Source: Neovahlkampfia damariscottae
Lineage: Eukaryota; Heterolobosea; Selenaionea; Neovahlkampfiida; Neovahlkampfiidae
Length of the DNA: 64,000 nt
Direction: 5' to 3'
Assembly: GCA_016618085.1 (NCBI GenBank)
Contig: JABLTG010000091.1
Span: 1-64,000 of the forward strand
Part shown: piece after piece, positions 44,634 through 55,265 of the stretch
Numbering within the stretch: the stretch's first letter is position 1
Layout of the letters: each line of letters starts with the position of its first letter
The notes under the pieces: generated by a model
What the model was told of the DNA's origin: nothing
Seen by the model: only the letters and a program-made list of their open reading frames with translations
Databases searched by the model: none
Made by a program: the position numbers and the translations under genes

Positions 44634-46167
44634 ATGCTTGAAGAACCAATTCAAGGAACAATTGATTCAGAAGTACCATCTGGTCTTGGTTCAGTAAGTT
44701 AAATTAACATTATTTATAAAAGGAATTTGAAACAAATCCAATTGATGAAAGTCAAAATATTACTACCATAGAGAATGAAGAAAATACAAAATCTTTATCT
44801 GAAGACGAAGAAGAATCACCTTCCGCACAGTCATTTATATTTACAATATCAGAAGCAACAAAGAAACCAAAAGAAGGTATTACCTTGTCCTATTGGGTGT
44901 ATAACATTAAAGTTCAAACAACTTTGGAAAAATTTAAAGAAAAAGAGTTTAATGTTTGAATTTAAAATTTACAACTAAAATTTATAGGTTTGGAGAAGAT
45001 TCTCTGATTTTGGTAAACAGAATTAAACATTAAATCAATTCATAAGAGTGGTATGTGTATTGTAGTACTTTTAAAATCTATCAAATAGGTTATTTCATGC
45101 TTTAGATGGTGAACACTTGGGTTTGATTATACCACCAATTCCAGAAAAAGATATATTTGGATCACTTGAAAAAATATATGAATTTGATAATTCATCATTG
45201 TTAGAATATAGACAAAGGGCACTATCAAAGTAACTTAATATTTACCCTCATTTTTTTTAGATTTTTATGTAAATATTTCAATATTAACTCTTATTTTCTA
45301 GTTCGTATTGGTGATCATTCTATTTTACAAAAATCTGTTCATCTTGAACATTTTTTGTTGACCAATGATAAAAAATTTAATGAAATAAAATCACAAAAAA
45401 TTGTAACAAAATATACATTACCAAGTATTTTTCAAATGTATTTAAAATAATTAGGTTCAATTGGATCATTTTTTAGGAGTAATAAATCAAAAGAAGATGA
45501 ATTTATTACTCAAACTAAAGAATTTCTTTTTAAACTTGAAGAGTTATTGAAACAATTAAAATATAAATTAGAAAATATGATAAAAGGGAGAGAAGAATTA
45601 AGTATATCAATGAAAGAATTTGGAATTTCATTTAATAATTTATCAATTTTAGAATCATCTTTTGATCAAAATGATTATTCAAAAAATTTGAAAAAGATAT
45701 ATTTAAAAAGTGAAGAAATATCAGAAATTATGAAAGATCAAGGTAAAAAACAATCAATGCATATCATTGAAACATTACAATATTATCAGGGTATGATTAC
45801 TTCAATTCATAGATCAATTAATATTATTAATTCTTTGAGGTTTGTTGATTTTCTAAATTTAATAATTTAAAGATTAAATCGTGATGATCATTTAGATTTA
45901 ATTGAAAATTCAAAGAAAAGTAAATCTGATCCTGAAATTGAAAAATTAATATTTCATTCAAAAAATATGTACAAAGTAAATGAATATTCATTTTAACATT
46001 TTAAAAAGGAAGCAATGGAAAATTTTATGGTAGATTATGAAAAATTTGGTGCAGAAAGATCATTAGATTTTAAAGTAATGATTGATCAATTCATTTCATT
46101 AGAATTAGATTATTCATCAAATCTTGAAATGACATGGTCATCTTTGATAGATTCAATTGAAAAATAA
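44634..46167 (+). CDS. Sorting nexin, PX-BAR type (SNX1/Vps5-like)
   Basis: Ten or so exons; ATG at 44634, only 24 bp after the TUTase stop, with ATTGGTCAAT between. An acidic N-terminus precedes the PX domain: LSYWVYNIKVQTT, EFNVWRRFSDF, EWLFHALDGEHLGLIIPPIP (joined through a 4-nt exon), then RQRALSKFLFRIGDHSIL (joined through an 8-nt exon) and LEHFLL. The R-R-F-S-D-F phosphoinositide motif is intact. A BAR region of about 220 residues follows (EEFLFKLEELLKQLKYKLEN-type helices, SMKEFGISFNNLSILESSFD, LDFKVMIDQFISLELDYSSN). Likely retromer-associated endosomal coat. Confidence 0.85.
45047..45050 (+). other. 4-nt microexon of the sorting nexin gene
   Basis: AGTG lies between GT-AG introns 45013-45046 (34 nt) and 45051-45088 (38 nt). 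It completes Glu and starts Trp, giving RRFSDF-EW-LF, the standard PX sequence. Confidence 0.75.
45261..45268 (+). other. 8-nt microexon of the sorting nexin gene
   Basis: ATTTTTAT lies between introns 45230-45260 (31 nt) and 45269-45301 (33 nt). It supplies the middle of SKFLFRIGDH, matching the PX helix L-x-x-F-L-x-R-I. Confidence 0.7.
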
Positions 46168-46181
46168 CTAAATTGATTTAT

Positions 46182-47067
46182 TTAAAGTCCTAAAATTTGT
46201 TTCTTTTTTGCTGTGAATTCTTCTTCTGTAATAATACCTTTTGCTTTTAATGAAGCTAATTTTTCTAATTGTGCAAATTCATCATCACCAGAAGAAGAAG
46301 AAGAAGAAGTACCTTCAGATTTTTTTGCAACATCTAAACCTGAACCACCACCACCTGAAACAAATCCCAAAGTTTTCGGTCCTTGAATTGAATTGTAACA
46401 AACTTAAAAAATGAGAATTGAAACTACAATTACCTTGACAAATGACTTTATGATCTTTGGTATCACATGATTTACCAAGAGTGAGTTTTGCTTTACAGTT
46501 CATGCACTTAAAGCATTTATCGTGAAAAACATAGTTATGCTAATGGATAAGAAATCAAAAATATCTTACTGCTTTCACTTGTTCGTTCATATAAGCTGTT
46601 TTGCCGCAAGCAATACATTTATTTGATGAAGAACCACCACTACTTTGATAACTCGTGGTGGTAGTTGGTTTTGTTTCAGTTTTTTTAATTGTTGATGTTT
46701 GAGAAACAGTTGGTTTAAATTCACTCGGCTTTTGTGATCCTGAAGTGACATCTAGACCACCTCCTGCTCCTGATGATCCAAAACCTAAAGTTTTAGGTCC
46801 AACTTGTGAGTTATAGCAAGCTGAAGGTTTTTTTGAAACAAAAAATTGTTTTACCTTGACAATAGACTTTTTTTTCATTTGAACCAGGAACTGATACATC
46901 ACAAGTTTTCCCAAGTACGAGTTTTTTGTTACAATTCATGCCTAAAGTTAAAATATATTGGTTAATGTTTTACATTTGAAACATCTCTCATGGAAATCGT
47001 ATCCATTTGATCTTACAAGTTCATTTTGATAAACTTTTTTTGTACAACGTATACAAGCAGTGGTCAT
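46182..47067 (-). CDS. Two-LIM-domain protein with C-terminal SHOCT motif
   Basis: Four or five exons; ATG at 47067 (MTTACIRCTKKVYQNELV). LIM1: CIRCTKKVYQNELVRSNGYD, FHERCFKCMNCNKKL, VYCQACYNS. LIM2: CIACGKTAYMNEQVKAHNYV, FHDKCFKCMNCKAKL, VICQVCYNS. Both have complete zinc ligands and each is followed by a near-identical GPKTLGF / Gly-rich / GLDV segment, so the pair arose by internal duplication. The last 35 residues (DDEFAQLEKLASLKAKGIIT, EEEFTAKKKQILGL) are a SHOCT helix pair, known mostly from prokaryotic proteins. CRP-type LIM proteins act in actin bundling or transcription; the SHOCT may oligomerise it. Confidence 0.85.
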
Positions 47068-47247
47068 GTTATGACTCAAGATTTATTAAACCAATCAAAT
47101 GCCATTGCTTTTAAAATTAAAAAAAGTTTAATGAGCTCATGTTTGATTGAAAATAATAAAACAATGAATATTTCCTTTGAACAATAAAATCATTGGTCAA
47201 CTTATCTCCAATCATTGTTATTGGCGGTAGAAAATTGGAACCAAATC

Positions 47248-50200
47248 ATGAGTGAACGTCGAGAAAAATCCTCCAGGAAAAAGAAAGTATCTAGTTCTCT
47301 CGAACAACTTTCAAAATCAAAAAAAGGAAAACAAGAAAGTGTATTGGATCAATACGAGGTTGAAGAAGTTGATGAAACAGTTTTAACTGGAAAACCGACT
47401 GGAACCAAAAAAAATAGTAAACCAAATGAATTTTATTCAACTTTATTTTAGAAAAAAGAAAAAAAAGAAATGATGAAATTGAAAAATCCAAACCTATTCC
47501 TTCAATTTTTTTGAATCAAAAAAAAAATACATCCAGTCCACCAAATAAAAAGATGAAACCTCAACAAGATAGTTATTTAACAAATATTATGTCTGAACTT
47601 GGTGATGATGATGAAGAGGAAGAAGAAGAAAAAGATTTTATGATCACCGAAGAAAAACCAGAAATTGAAACCACCAATCAATTTGATTCTGAAGATGAAG
47701 AAGAAGTTGATTCACCACCTCCAAAACCAAAAACTGAAAAACTTAAACAAGTATCAAAACCAATTATTCCAACATCAAAACCAACTTCAAAACCGCTCAT
47801 TCCTGTTACAAAACCACTCATTCCAGTAACAAAAAAAAATGAAAAGAAGGAAGCAAATTTAAATCAAAAATTCAGAATGCCTTCAAGTTCCACTTTGAAA
47901 ACTAAAAAAGTTGAAGAAGTTTCATTGTCTTCAAATTTTCAAATGTATTTAATTGATGCTTATGAAGAAAGAAATCAAAATGATGGAACAATTTATTTAT
48001 TTGGAAAGATTCAACTAGAAAATGAGTTTAAAAGTTGTTGTGTTGTTGTTAAGAATCTTGAAAGAAATATATTTTTACTTCCACGTGATAAACATTTGAA
48101 TGATGAAAATGAAGAAGTTACAGAAGATGATATGGATGATGAAATTGAAAGAATAATGAAAGAACAAAAAATTAAAACTTATAAACATAAAATGACCAAA
48201 AGAAATTATGCATTTGAAAAAGAAGGAGTACCTCATGGAAATAATAATTTTATAAAATTAGTGTACCCTGGAACATCACCAATTCTTCAATTTGATGAAA
48301 AGACAAATAATATATTCAGTCATTTATTTGGTCAAAATACATCTAGATTAGAATTATTTTTAATAAAAAGAAAGATTAAAGGACCATGTTGGATTGAAAT
48401 TAAAAATTCAAAAGAACCTAAAGTTAATGTTAGTTGGTGTCATTCTGAAGCAATTTGTGAAAATCCAAAAGATATTCAAGTTTTAAAAGAACAATTAACT
48501 ACACCAAATTTAAAATTAATGACAATTAAAACAAGAACTGTTATGAATGAAAAAACTAATTCAAATGAAATTATTATGATTAGTGGATTGTGCCATTCAA
48601 ATGTTACAATTGACTCAAATTGTGAAACTGATAAAAATTTATCAAAATTTACATTAATGAAAAGATTAGAAACAAGTGGTTCAATTCCAAAATTAAATGA
48701 TAATATTATTGAAGTATTTAAAACTGAATCAGATTTAATTGAAGCATTTATTGAAAAAATATATTCATTTGATCCAGATGTTTTAGTTGGACATAATTTT
48801 TTATCTTTTGATTTAGATATATTCTTACATCGAATGAATTCAAAAAAGATATCAAATTGGTCAAAATTAGGAAGATTAAAAAGAAAACAAATACCTAAAC
48901 TTCAAAATGGTCCAGGTGGAACATCTACAAGTACATTTCAAGAACAATTAGTTTTAAGTGGTAGATTAGTATGTGATACATATATTTCATCAAAAGATTA
49001 TTTAAGAGAAAGTAATTATAGTTTAAAATCATTAGCAAAGAGTCAATTAAAAAATGAACAAGATATTATTGTTATAAATAATGATTTATCAAGTATTCAA
49101 CCTTATTTTAAAAATGAAAAATCAATTATAATGTTAGCAAGAAATAATGAATATTTTACTTATTTGTCAATGATGTTAATGTTTAAATTAACATTACTTC
49201 CTTTAACAAAAGAATTAGCAAATGCAGCTGGTAATTTATGGTCAAAAACATTAATTGGAAATTCATCTGAAAGAATTGAATATTTATTACTTCATGAATT
49301 TCATTCAAAGAAATTTATTGTACCTGATAAAGATTTCTTTAAAAAGAATAAAGAAAATACAAAAAATACAACAAAAAAGAAAGCAGATTATGCTGGTGGA
49401 TTAGTTATTCAACCACAAAAAGGTCTTTATGATACTTATGTTCTTCTTTTAGATTTTAATTCTTTATATCCTTCAATCATTCTTGAAAAGAATTTATGTT
49501 TTACAACTGTTGTTAGAAATAAACAACAACAACAAGAAGGAGGAGGAGGAGAAGAAAAAGATATTTTATTAAATGAAATTAAAGAAAGTGATGATGTTGT
49601 TTTACCAAAAGTTATAAAATCTCTTTTAGAAAGAAGAAAGAATGTTAAGAATTTAATGAAAAATGAAAAAGATGATTCAAAGAAATGGCAATTAAATATT
49701 AAACAAAATGCATTAAAATTAATTGCAAATAGTACATATGGTTGTTTAGGATTTCCATTTTCAAGATTTTATTGTAAAACTATTGCAGAAATGATTACTG
49801 CATTTGGAAGAGATAATTTAAGTAGAACAAAAAGTGAAATTGAAGATAAATTGGGACATAAAATCATTTATGGAGATACTGATTCTGTTATGGTTTTAAC
49901 ACCATTCACAGATTTTAAAAAAGCAAATGTTTTAGGAAATGAAATTATAAAATATATTAATAAACAACATGAACATCTTCAACTTGGTATTGATGGATTA
50001 TTTAGAAAAATGCTTTTATTAGAAAAGAAGAGATATGTTGCAATATTACATGTTGAAAATAAAAATGAAGAAATTGGATATTCAACAAAAGTTGAAATCA
50101 AAGGAATTGAAATGATTAGAAGAGATTGGTGTGATCTTACAAAAGATGTTTCACAAATGATTATTGATCAAATATTAGGTGATACTTCAAATGAACAAGT

Positions 50201-51299
50201 TGTAAATTCAATACATGAATATCTTAGAAATTTATCAAAGAATATTGAAAATATTTCAATTGAAAAATTCATTTTATCAAAGGAATTATCAAAAGATCCA
50301 AAAGATTATCCTGATGCAAAACAATTACCACATGTTATGGTTGCAAAAAGAATGATTGAAAATGGCCAACCTGTTGCAGTTAAACAAAGAATTCAATATT
50401 TAGTTTGTAATAAAAAACAAAAAGAAGGTGAAGAGGAGATTTCAAAATTATCTTTATCTGAACGTGCTTATCATATTGATGAATTTTATAAAAATCAAGA
50501 TGATTTAGAAATTGATTATCAATGGTATTTAAGTGCTCAAATTCATCCACCAACCGTCAGATTATGCAAATATATTGAAGGAACTAATTCATCTTTATTA
50601 GCAGAATGTTTAGGATTGGATAATATTATTTTAAACCAATATTCAAGCGGAAATAATGGTGAATCATTTGATTGGATAGAAGATGAAGAAGAAAAGTATA
50701 AAAATGTTCAACTTAAACATGATTTATTATGCAACTATTGTCAAGAAAAAATAGAATTAAATTTAAATGAAAGAATATTGAAAACTCTTAAATATGAAAA
50801 AGAAGAGGGAATGAATTCTATTGGACAATTTTCATTTCTTGAATGTTCAAATTGTAATAAAAAATGCTCAAGTGGAAGGATATCAAACTGGATTGTGAAG
50901 AATATTAGAAGTATTCAAGAATTATATTATAAAAATAATTTAACTTCAAATAATGGTACAACTACAACTATTTCAATTAAAAATGATCATTGTTACATTT
51001 CTGGATCATTGCAATCTATTAATTCAAATGAAATAACATCATCAGATTTATATTTACACTTGAATTATTTTTATCATTTATTTGATTATGAATCCATTTT
51101 TGAAAAATTAGTTGAACAAGAAAAGAATTCAAAAGAGGAATTAAGTCAAATAATGACTCAACTTAAATCTTCAGGTGAAATTAAAGATGTGGAAAAGTTA
51201 AAAAAAAAATCTGAATTTTATCTCGAAAAATGTGGTTTTAGATATATTAACACTACAAATTTGTTTAACATATTCAATTTATTAGAAAATAAAGATTAA
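47248..51299 (+). CDS. POLA1: DNA polymerase alpha catalytic subunit
   Basis: Two exons: a short first exon (ATG 47248, MSERREKSSRKKKVSSSLEQ) and a 3.8-kb second exon, about 1,320 aa, normal for the family. The intron at about 47420-47454 is placed by frame and gives a KKRKKR nuclear signal. Family-B motifs: exonuclease-like region with DPDVLVGHNFLSFDLDIFLH; LLLDFNSLYPSIILEKNLCF (motif A); KLIANSTYGCLGFPFSRFYC (motif B); IIYGDTDSVMVL (motif C). C-terminal zinc modules CNYCQEKI and CSNCNKKC are present. It initiates replication with primase. Acidic/Lys-rich N-terminal linker typical of protists. The stop overlaps the SUN gene's stop. Confidence 0.96.
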
Positions 51300-53001
51300 T
51301 CCTCTTTTAATAATGTATTTAGTCCACCATTATTCTGAATAGAATCCATATTTTCTTCATCTTCTTTTGGAATGTCCAAATAATCAAATATGAGATTTGA
51401 TAAATCTTTAATTCTATTATTTGAATTAAAACTATTTGAGAATATGAAAAATTGAATAAAAATTATCAAAATTAAAAAAATTAAAAAATAAATCAATATC
51501 TGTGATTTCAATGAATATATTAATATTTCATTTTTTTGATTCATTGAATTGATTGTATTATTCATTAAACTTAATTCAAAAAATAATTCTTTTTTAAATT
51601 CATTTTTTAAATTTAAAATCTCTTTTCTTTTTTTTTGATTAAAGTTTAAAATGTTTTATCTTACGAATGATGTTGTTTTAAATTTTTTAATTTCTTCAAA
51701 TAAGATGTGTCCAATGATGAAAATTTTGAAATAATTTGATTATATTTTTGTTCGTTTCTATTCAATTGATTTTTAAATATTGAAATTCTTTTTTCAATTT
51801 TCTTTATATTTTCAACAAAGATTTGATGTTTCATTTCTTGATTTTTAACTATTTGGGGAATAAAAAAAGAAAAAGTATTTACTTTTTTGTAACAAAAACT
51901 AAAAATGATTAAGAATATATTTTTTGTAGTTACTTTTAAAACATTTAATGGTTTCTTATTCTTCATTTTTAATTTTTTTGATTTCAAAATATCAATTAAA
52001 TTCATTGGTTCATTTTTAAATTTACAAATATTTTCTTTTGATTTTAATCTAACATTACAATTCTTTTCTTCAAAATTAAATTCATTTCTTGAAAAAGATG
52101 AAAAATTTGAATTAAAAAATGTTGGTGATATTTTTGAATGTTGATTGGATAGAGTTGATTTTGAAGTTGATGAAATGATTAAAGTAGAAGATGGTTTTGT
52201 TTGTATTGAATTATCATTAGATTGAGTTGAATTTAAATTTTGATTAATTATTGTTGATGAATTATCATCATCATCATCATCATCATCTATTTTTTCTTCT
52301 TGTTTTAAGTCTTCAATCAAAGTTAATCCATAAACTCTTAATAATGATAATGTACAATAAAATTCATCTAAATGATATGATAAAAATACGAATTTTAAAT
52401 ATCTAGTTATTTCTGGTTTTTTTAATGAAAATGTTTGAATTAATCTTCTTTTATCATCTGCATGAAATTTATCAAATAAATCCCATGATTTTGTTGGATA
52501 TTTAGTTGAACCATAAACTTCAAATAATTTAATAGATGATGAAAAATATTCATCATTTCTAATTTGAAAGGAATGCTAAAAAAAAAAAAAAGAATTTGAA
52601 TTAAATAATAAAATGGTACCATTGATATTTCTTCACTCAATTCAACAATGAAATAATTTTCAGATAAATTATTAGTTGGATCTATATGATTATATTTTTA
52701 AGAGATAAAAGTACTAACCCCAATATAAATAACTATTCTTATCTTCGATCAAAATTTTAGAAGTCTTCTTCATTGTTGAACTAGATTCTAATATTTTACT
52801 ACCTGCATCTGCAGAAGCCTTATTTATGATTTAGAATTAAATTAAATACCTAAATTAGTTTAGAAAGAGTTTCAAAAATACAAAATTGAAATTGGTTTCT
52901 CGTTTTTTATCTTCAACCATTTTTTTGACTTCACTCATTTCATATATACTTGAATTTATGATCAAAATGAGAAATATGAATATTAATCTTCGCAGCATCA
53001 T
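51296..53001 (-). CDS. Mid-SUN domain membrane protein (SLP1/SUCO/OPT-like)
   Basis: Several exons; start at the first of two ATGs (53001, MMLRRLIFIFLILIINSSIY), a signal sequence. The SUN domain follows in the middle: FIVELSEEIS-type strands, IRNDEYFSSSIKLFEVYGST, KYPTKSWDLFDKFHADDKRR, RYLKFVFLSYHLDEFYCTLS and LLRVYGLT. Then an Asp8 tract, a Ser/Asn-rich linker, a coiled coil (NIKKIEKRISIFKNQLNRNE) and a membrane helix (LIYFLIFLILIIFIQFFIF) near the C-terminus. SUN before the coiled coil and membrane segment is the mid-SUN arrangement of ER/nuclear-envelope proteins that guard folding of membrane cargo, not the LINC type. Confidence 0.8.
52264..52287. repeat. (ATC)8 tract encoding eight aspartates in the mid-SUN gene
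   Basis: Eight tandem ATC units on the plus strand read as Asp8 on the minus strand, in the disordered linker after the SUN domain. Confidence 0.85.
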
Positions 53002-53075
53002 TTGGAAGACAAAATACAGTTGTTGAAAGTTGATTGGTTGGAAAATCAATTGAAACAAAATTAAAAAAACAAATA

Positions 53076-53180
53076 ATGATTTCTTCATTTATTCAAACAT
53101 TCGAATTTCCATCAAAATTTGAACAAAAAAGGAATTTAGATTTGAGAAAGAACTATTTTTTCAATATTGTTCAATTTTGA
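53076..53180 (+). CDS. Possible 34-codon small protein
   Basis: MISSFIQTFEFPSKFEQKRN... ends at TGA 53178-53180; a 28-nt GT-AG intron could alter the last codons and extend it to about 53205. It starts 40 bp after a TGATTGG box that also serves the divergent mid-SUN gene, the usual gene-start layout here. No family recognised. The rest of 53002-53312 shows only a second TGATTGG box (about 53270) serving the F-box gene. Confidence 0.3.
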   Translation: MISSFIQTFEFPSKFEQKRNLDLRKNYFFNIVQF

Positions 53181-53312
53181 TATCCAATTCTTTCAGAAAA
53201 TGAAAAACAAATTTTAATTGGGAACCCCTTCCTTCACCTCTAATCCACTCTTCAATGTTATAGCTCATGTTGATTGGTAGAAAAAATATTGTCAACCATC
53301 AGTCTCTCAAAC

Positions 53313-54068
53313 ATGAACAAAAAACAAAAATTAACAGCAAATTTTTCTGTTTTACCTGATGAAATACAAATGGAAATTTTCAGTTATTTTGAATTAAAAC
53401 CTCAATTCTTCACAATATCGTGCCTTTCAAAAAATTATCAAAAAAAGTATTCCACAAAGTCAGTTCAGTCAGAAATTTTAAGACAAAATGGTTTATTCAT
53501 GCCTATTTTTCACAAAAAATTCATAAATATATTGCCTCAAGAGTTTTACCGTGAAATTATTCATCCAATGATTAACACAAAATATTACTTTAACAAATTA
53601 CACGAATTAGTGCCAGGAAGATTTCATCAAAACAAAGAAAATATTAGTTTAGAAGTTTTTTTGAATATTAATTCTGAAGTTGATTTTCCACCAGAAATTC
53701 AAATGTTCTACACTCTTTGCTCCAAATTTGAAAAAGATGTTGATCGATGCAGGATAATAGGGTCTGATATTTCGAATATCTACGCTAAAGAAGATCATGT
53801 CACTGTTGCTCTCTTTGATTTGGAAACACCTTCAGTTGTTAAAGTCGAAATATCTCTAAAAGAAGAGAATTTTGGAAATATCAAAGTCTCAGGAGAGGAA
53901 CCTGAAATTTTGGATAAAATGAATCAAAAATTTGATTATTTTTTGAAAGGTCTTTATAATTATCTGATAGAATTTGAGAATGAAGAATATGATACATTTG
54001 AAGAAAATGTTGATAATTTAGTTTACAACGATGATATTTGGAGAATGTTCATTGATTTTTTTGAATAA
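53313..54068 (+). CDS. F-box protein
   Basis: Single exon, 251 aa from ATG 53313 (MNKKQKLTANFSVLPDEIQM); the longer frame starts with TTG. The F-box is FSVLPDEIQMEIFSYFELKP with CLSKNYQKKYSTKS. The remainder has no LRR, WD or kelch repeats; segments such as YYFNKLHELVPGRFHQNKEN and VTVALFDLETPSVVKVEISL suggest a compact alpha/beta substrate-binding region. The end is acidic (ENEEYDTFEENVDNLVYNDD). It probably recruits an unknown substrate to an SCF ubiquitin ligase. Confidence 0.7.
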   Translation: MNKKQKLTANFSVLPDEIQMEIFSYFELKPQFFTISCLSKNYQKKYSTKSVQSEILRQNGLFMPIFHKKFINILPQEFYREIIHPMINTKYYFNKLHELVPGRFHQNKENISLEVFLNINSEVDFPPEIQMFYTLCSKFEKDVDRCRIIGSDISNIYAKEDHVTVALFDLETPSVVKVEISLKEENFGNIKVSGEEPEILDKMNQKFDYFLKGLYNYLIEFENEEYDTFEENVDNLVYNDDIWRMFIDFFE

Positions 54069-54166
54069 ATTAAATTATCATAAATGAACCATAGATGTAA
54101 ACTGTTGAAAATGAAAATGATAATATTGTCAATTGATTCGAATTGAATCAAATGATTTTATGGTTT

Positions 54167-54548
54167 TTAATCTTTTTCATTATTACTTTCTTCATCATTC
54201 TGTTCACTTTTAAGATGCACAACAATAAATATGTATACAACTTCTCTAATTCGTCATTCTAAATAAAAAAAATGAGTACATTGATCAATCATCATATTAG
54301 GCTAAGAAAATGTCAATTATCATGTTGAGCAGATAATTGAGAACATCCTCACATTGTATATATCCATAGCGAATTGAAATAACCAAAAAAACTGAAAGAC
54401 CTATTAAATTCAACTATTACCATTCAAAAGAAGTGTTTTAAAACAACAATCTGTGATATATCGATCAATAGCTATGACAACAATCCAAGAATAAACCTCT
54501 ATACTCACTCAAAAAAATAATACTGTTCAAAAATAAAATCAATTCCAT
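54167..54548 (-). CDS. Unidentified multi-exon gene (tentative model)
   Basis: No long open frame exists here, but the minus strand splices into a plausible chain. ATG at 54548 (MELILFLNSIIFLSEYR), 16 bp after CCAATCA, then IDRYITDCCFKTLLLNVFLV, ISIRYGYIQCED, PNMMIDQFVYIFIVVHLKSE and QNDEESNNEKD ending TAA at 54167. Each junction is GT-AG with introns of 25-43 nt. The last exon's acidic tail before the stop is coding-like. I do not recognise the protein; exon boundaries could differ. The remaining parts of 54069-54612 show nothing else. Confidence 0.35.
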
Positions 54549-54563
54549 TTAATAAATTCCGAA

Positions 54564-54570
54564 CCAATCA
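54564..54570. promoter_or_regulatory. CCAATCA box between the unknown gene and cornichon
   Basis: CCAATCA 16 bp upstream of the putative minus-strand start at 54548 and 43 bp upstream of the cornichon start at 54613. Confidence 0.4.
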
Positions 54571-54612
54571 TTTTTCTACTTGATTGAACCACAGAAAATC
54601 ATCAGTGTAAAA

Positions 54613-55224
54613 ATGGTGTCCATAATGTCCTTTTTTTTTTTAGCATATATATTCACTTTTGTGCTTGCTTGCGGGTTATGTGTTCTTTCAGGATACATTG
54701 TAAAACCAAAAAAAAAAAAAATTAATTTCCTAAATTAGTTACTTATCGTTTATGACTATGAAGATGGTCAATATGGATCCATTGATTGTGCCAAATCCAT
54801 CAATCAAGTTGTTCCTGTTGAATATGTTTTACTTGGAATCACGTTTTTCGTTTTATTATTTTCACCAGGTATAGTGCTCTTTTGAAAGATTAATTTTTTT
54901 AGATCGTTGGTTACTTTTAATGCTTTTACCATTCATTGTATGGTTATTTTACAAGTAGTTTTTGAAATATTTAATGTTTTCTAAGATATTTTACTGGTAA
55001 TTCTTGGGTGAAACATGATAATCTTTATCAAGATAAATTTAAACTGAAAGTTGAAAATTTTGTAAAGATTGGATGGACAAGGTACTGTGGTTGTTATTAT
55101 ATTTTTAAAAATATTTTCAAGTATTATAATGTTCTGTTATTTCTTCTGTTTTGTCAGAGATATCATTTATTTAGTTCAAGAATATAGTCCACATGTTCAA
55201 AGTCATTTAAATTCAAGACTATAA
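54613..55224 (+). CDS. Cornichon family ER cargo receptor (CNIH/Erv14)
   Basis: Five exons. [20 protein letters not shown] is the first membrane helix. Splicing gives [60 protein letters not shown] and [20 protein letters not shown]. The gene ends [20 protein letters not shown] and [18 protein letters not shown]. The D...C...N..V.PEY segment, the mid-protein hydrophobic pair and the NLYD-like loop before a last helix are cornichon features; length (about 150 aa) fits. Expected role: packaging selected membrane proteins into COPII vesicles. Confidence 0.82.
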
Positions 55225-55265
55225 TAAACATTCATTTTCAATTTTATTGGTTGAATTTGTTGAGG

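Noticed and set aside
54661-54674. GTGCTTGCTTGCGG resembles the 5' end of U6 snRNA
   Set aside because: The rest of U6 is absent and the bases are coding (FVLACG) within the first helix of the cornichon gene.
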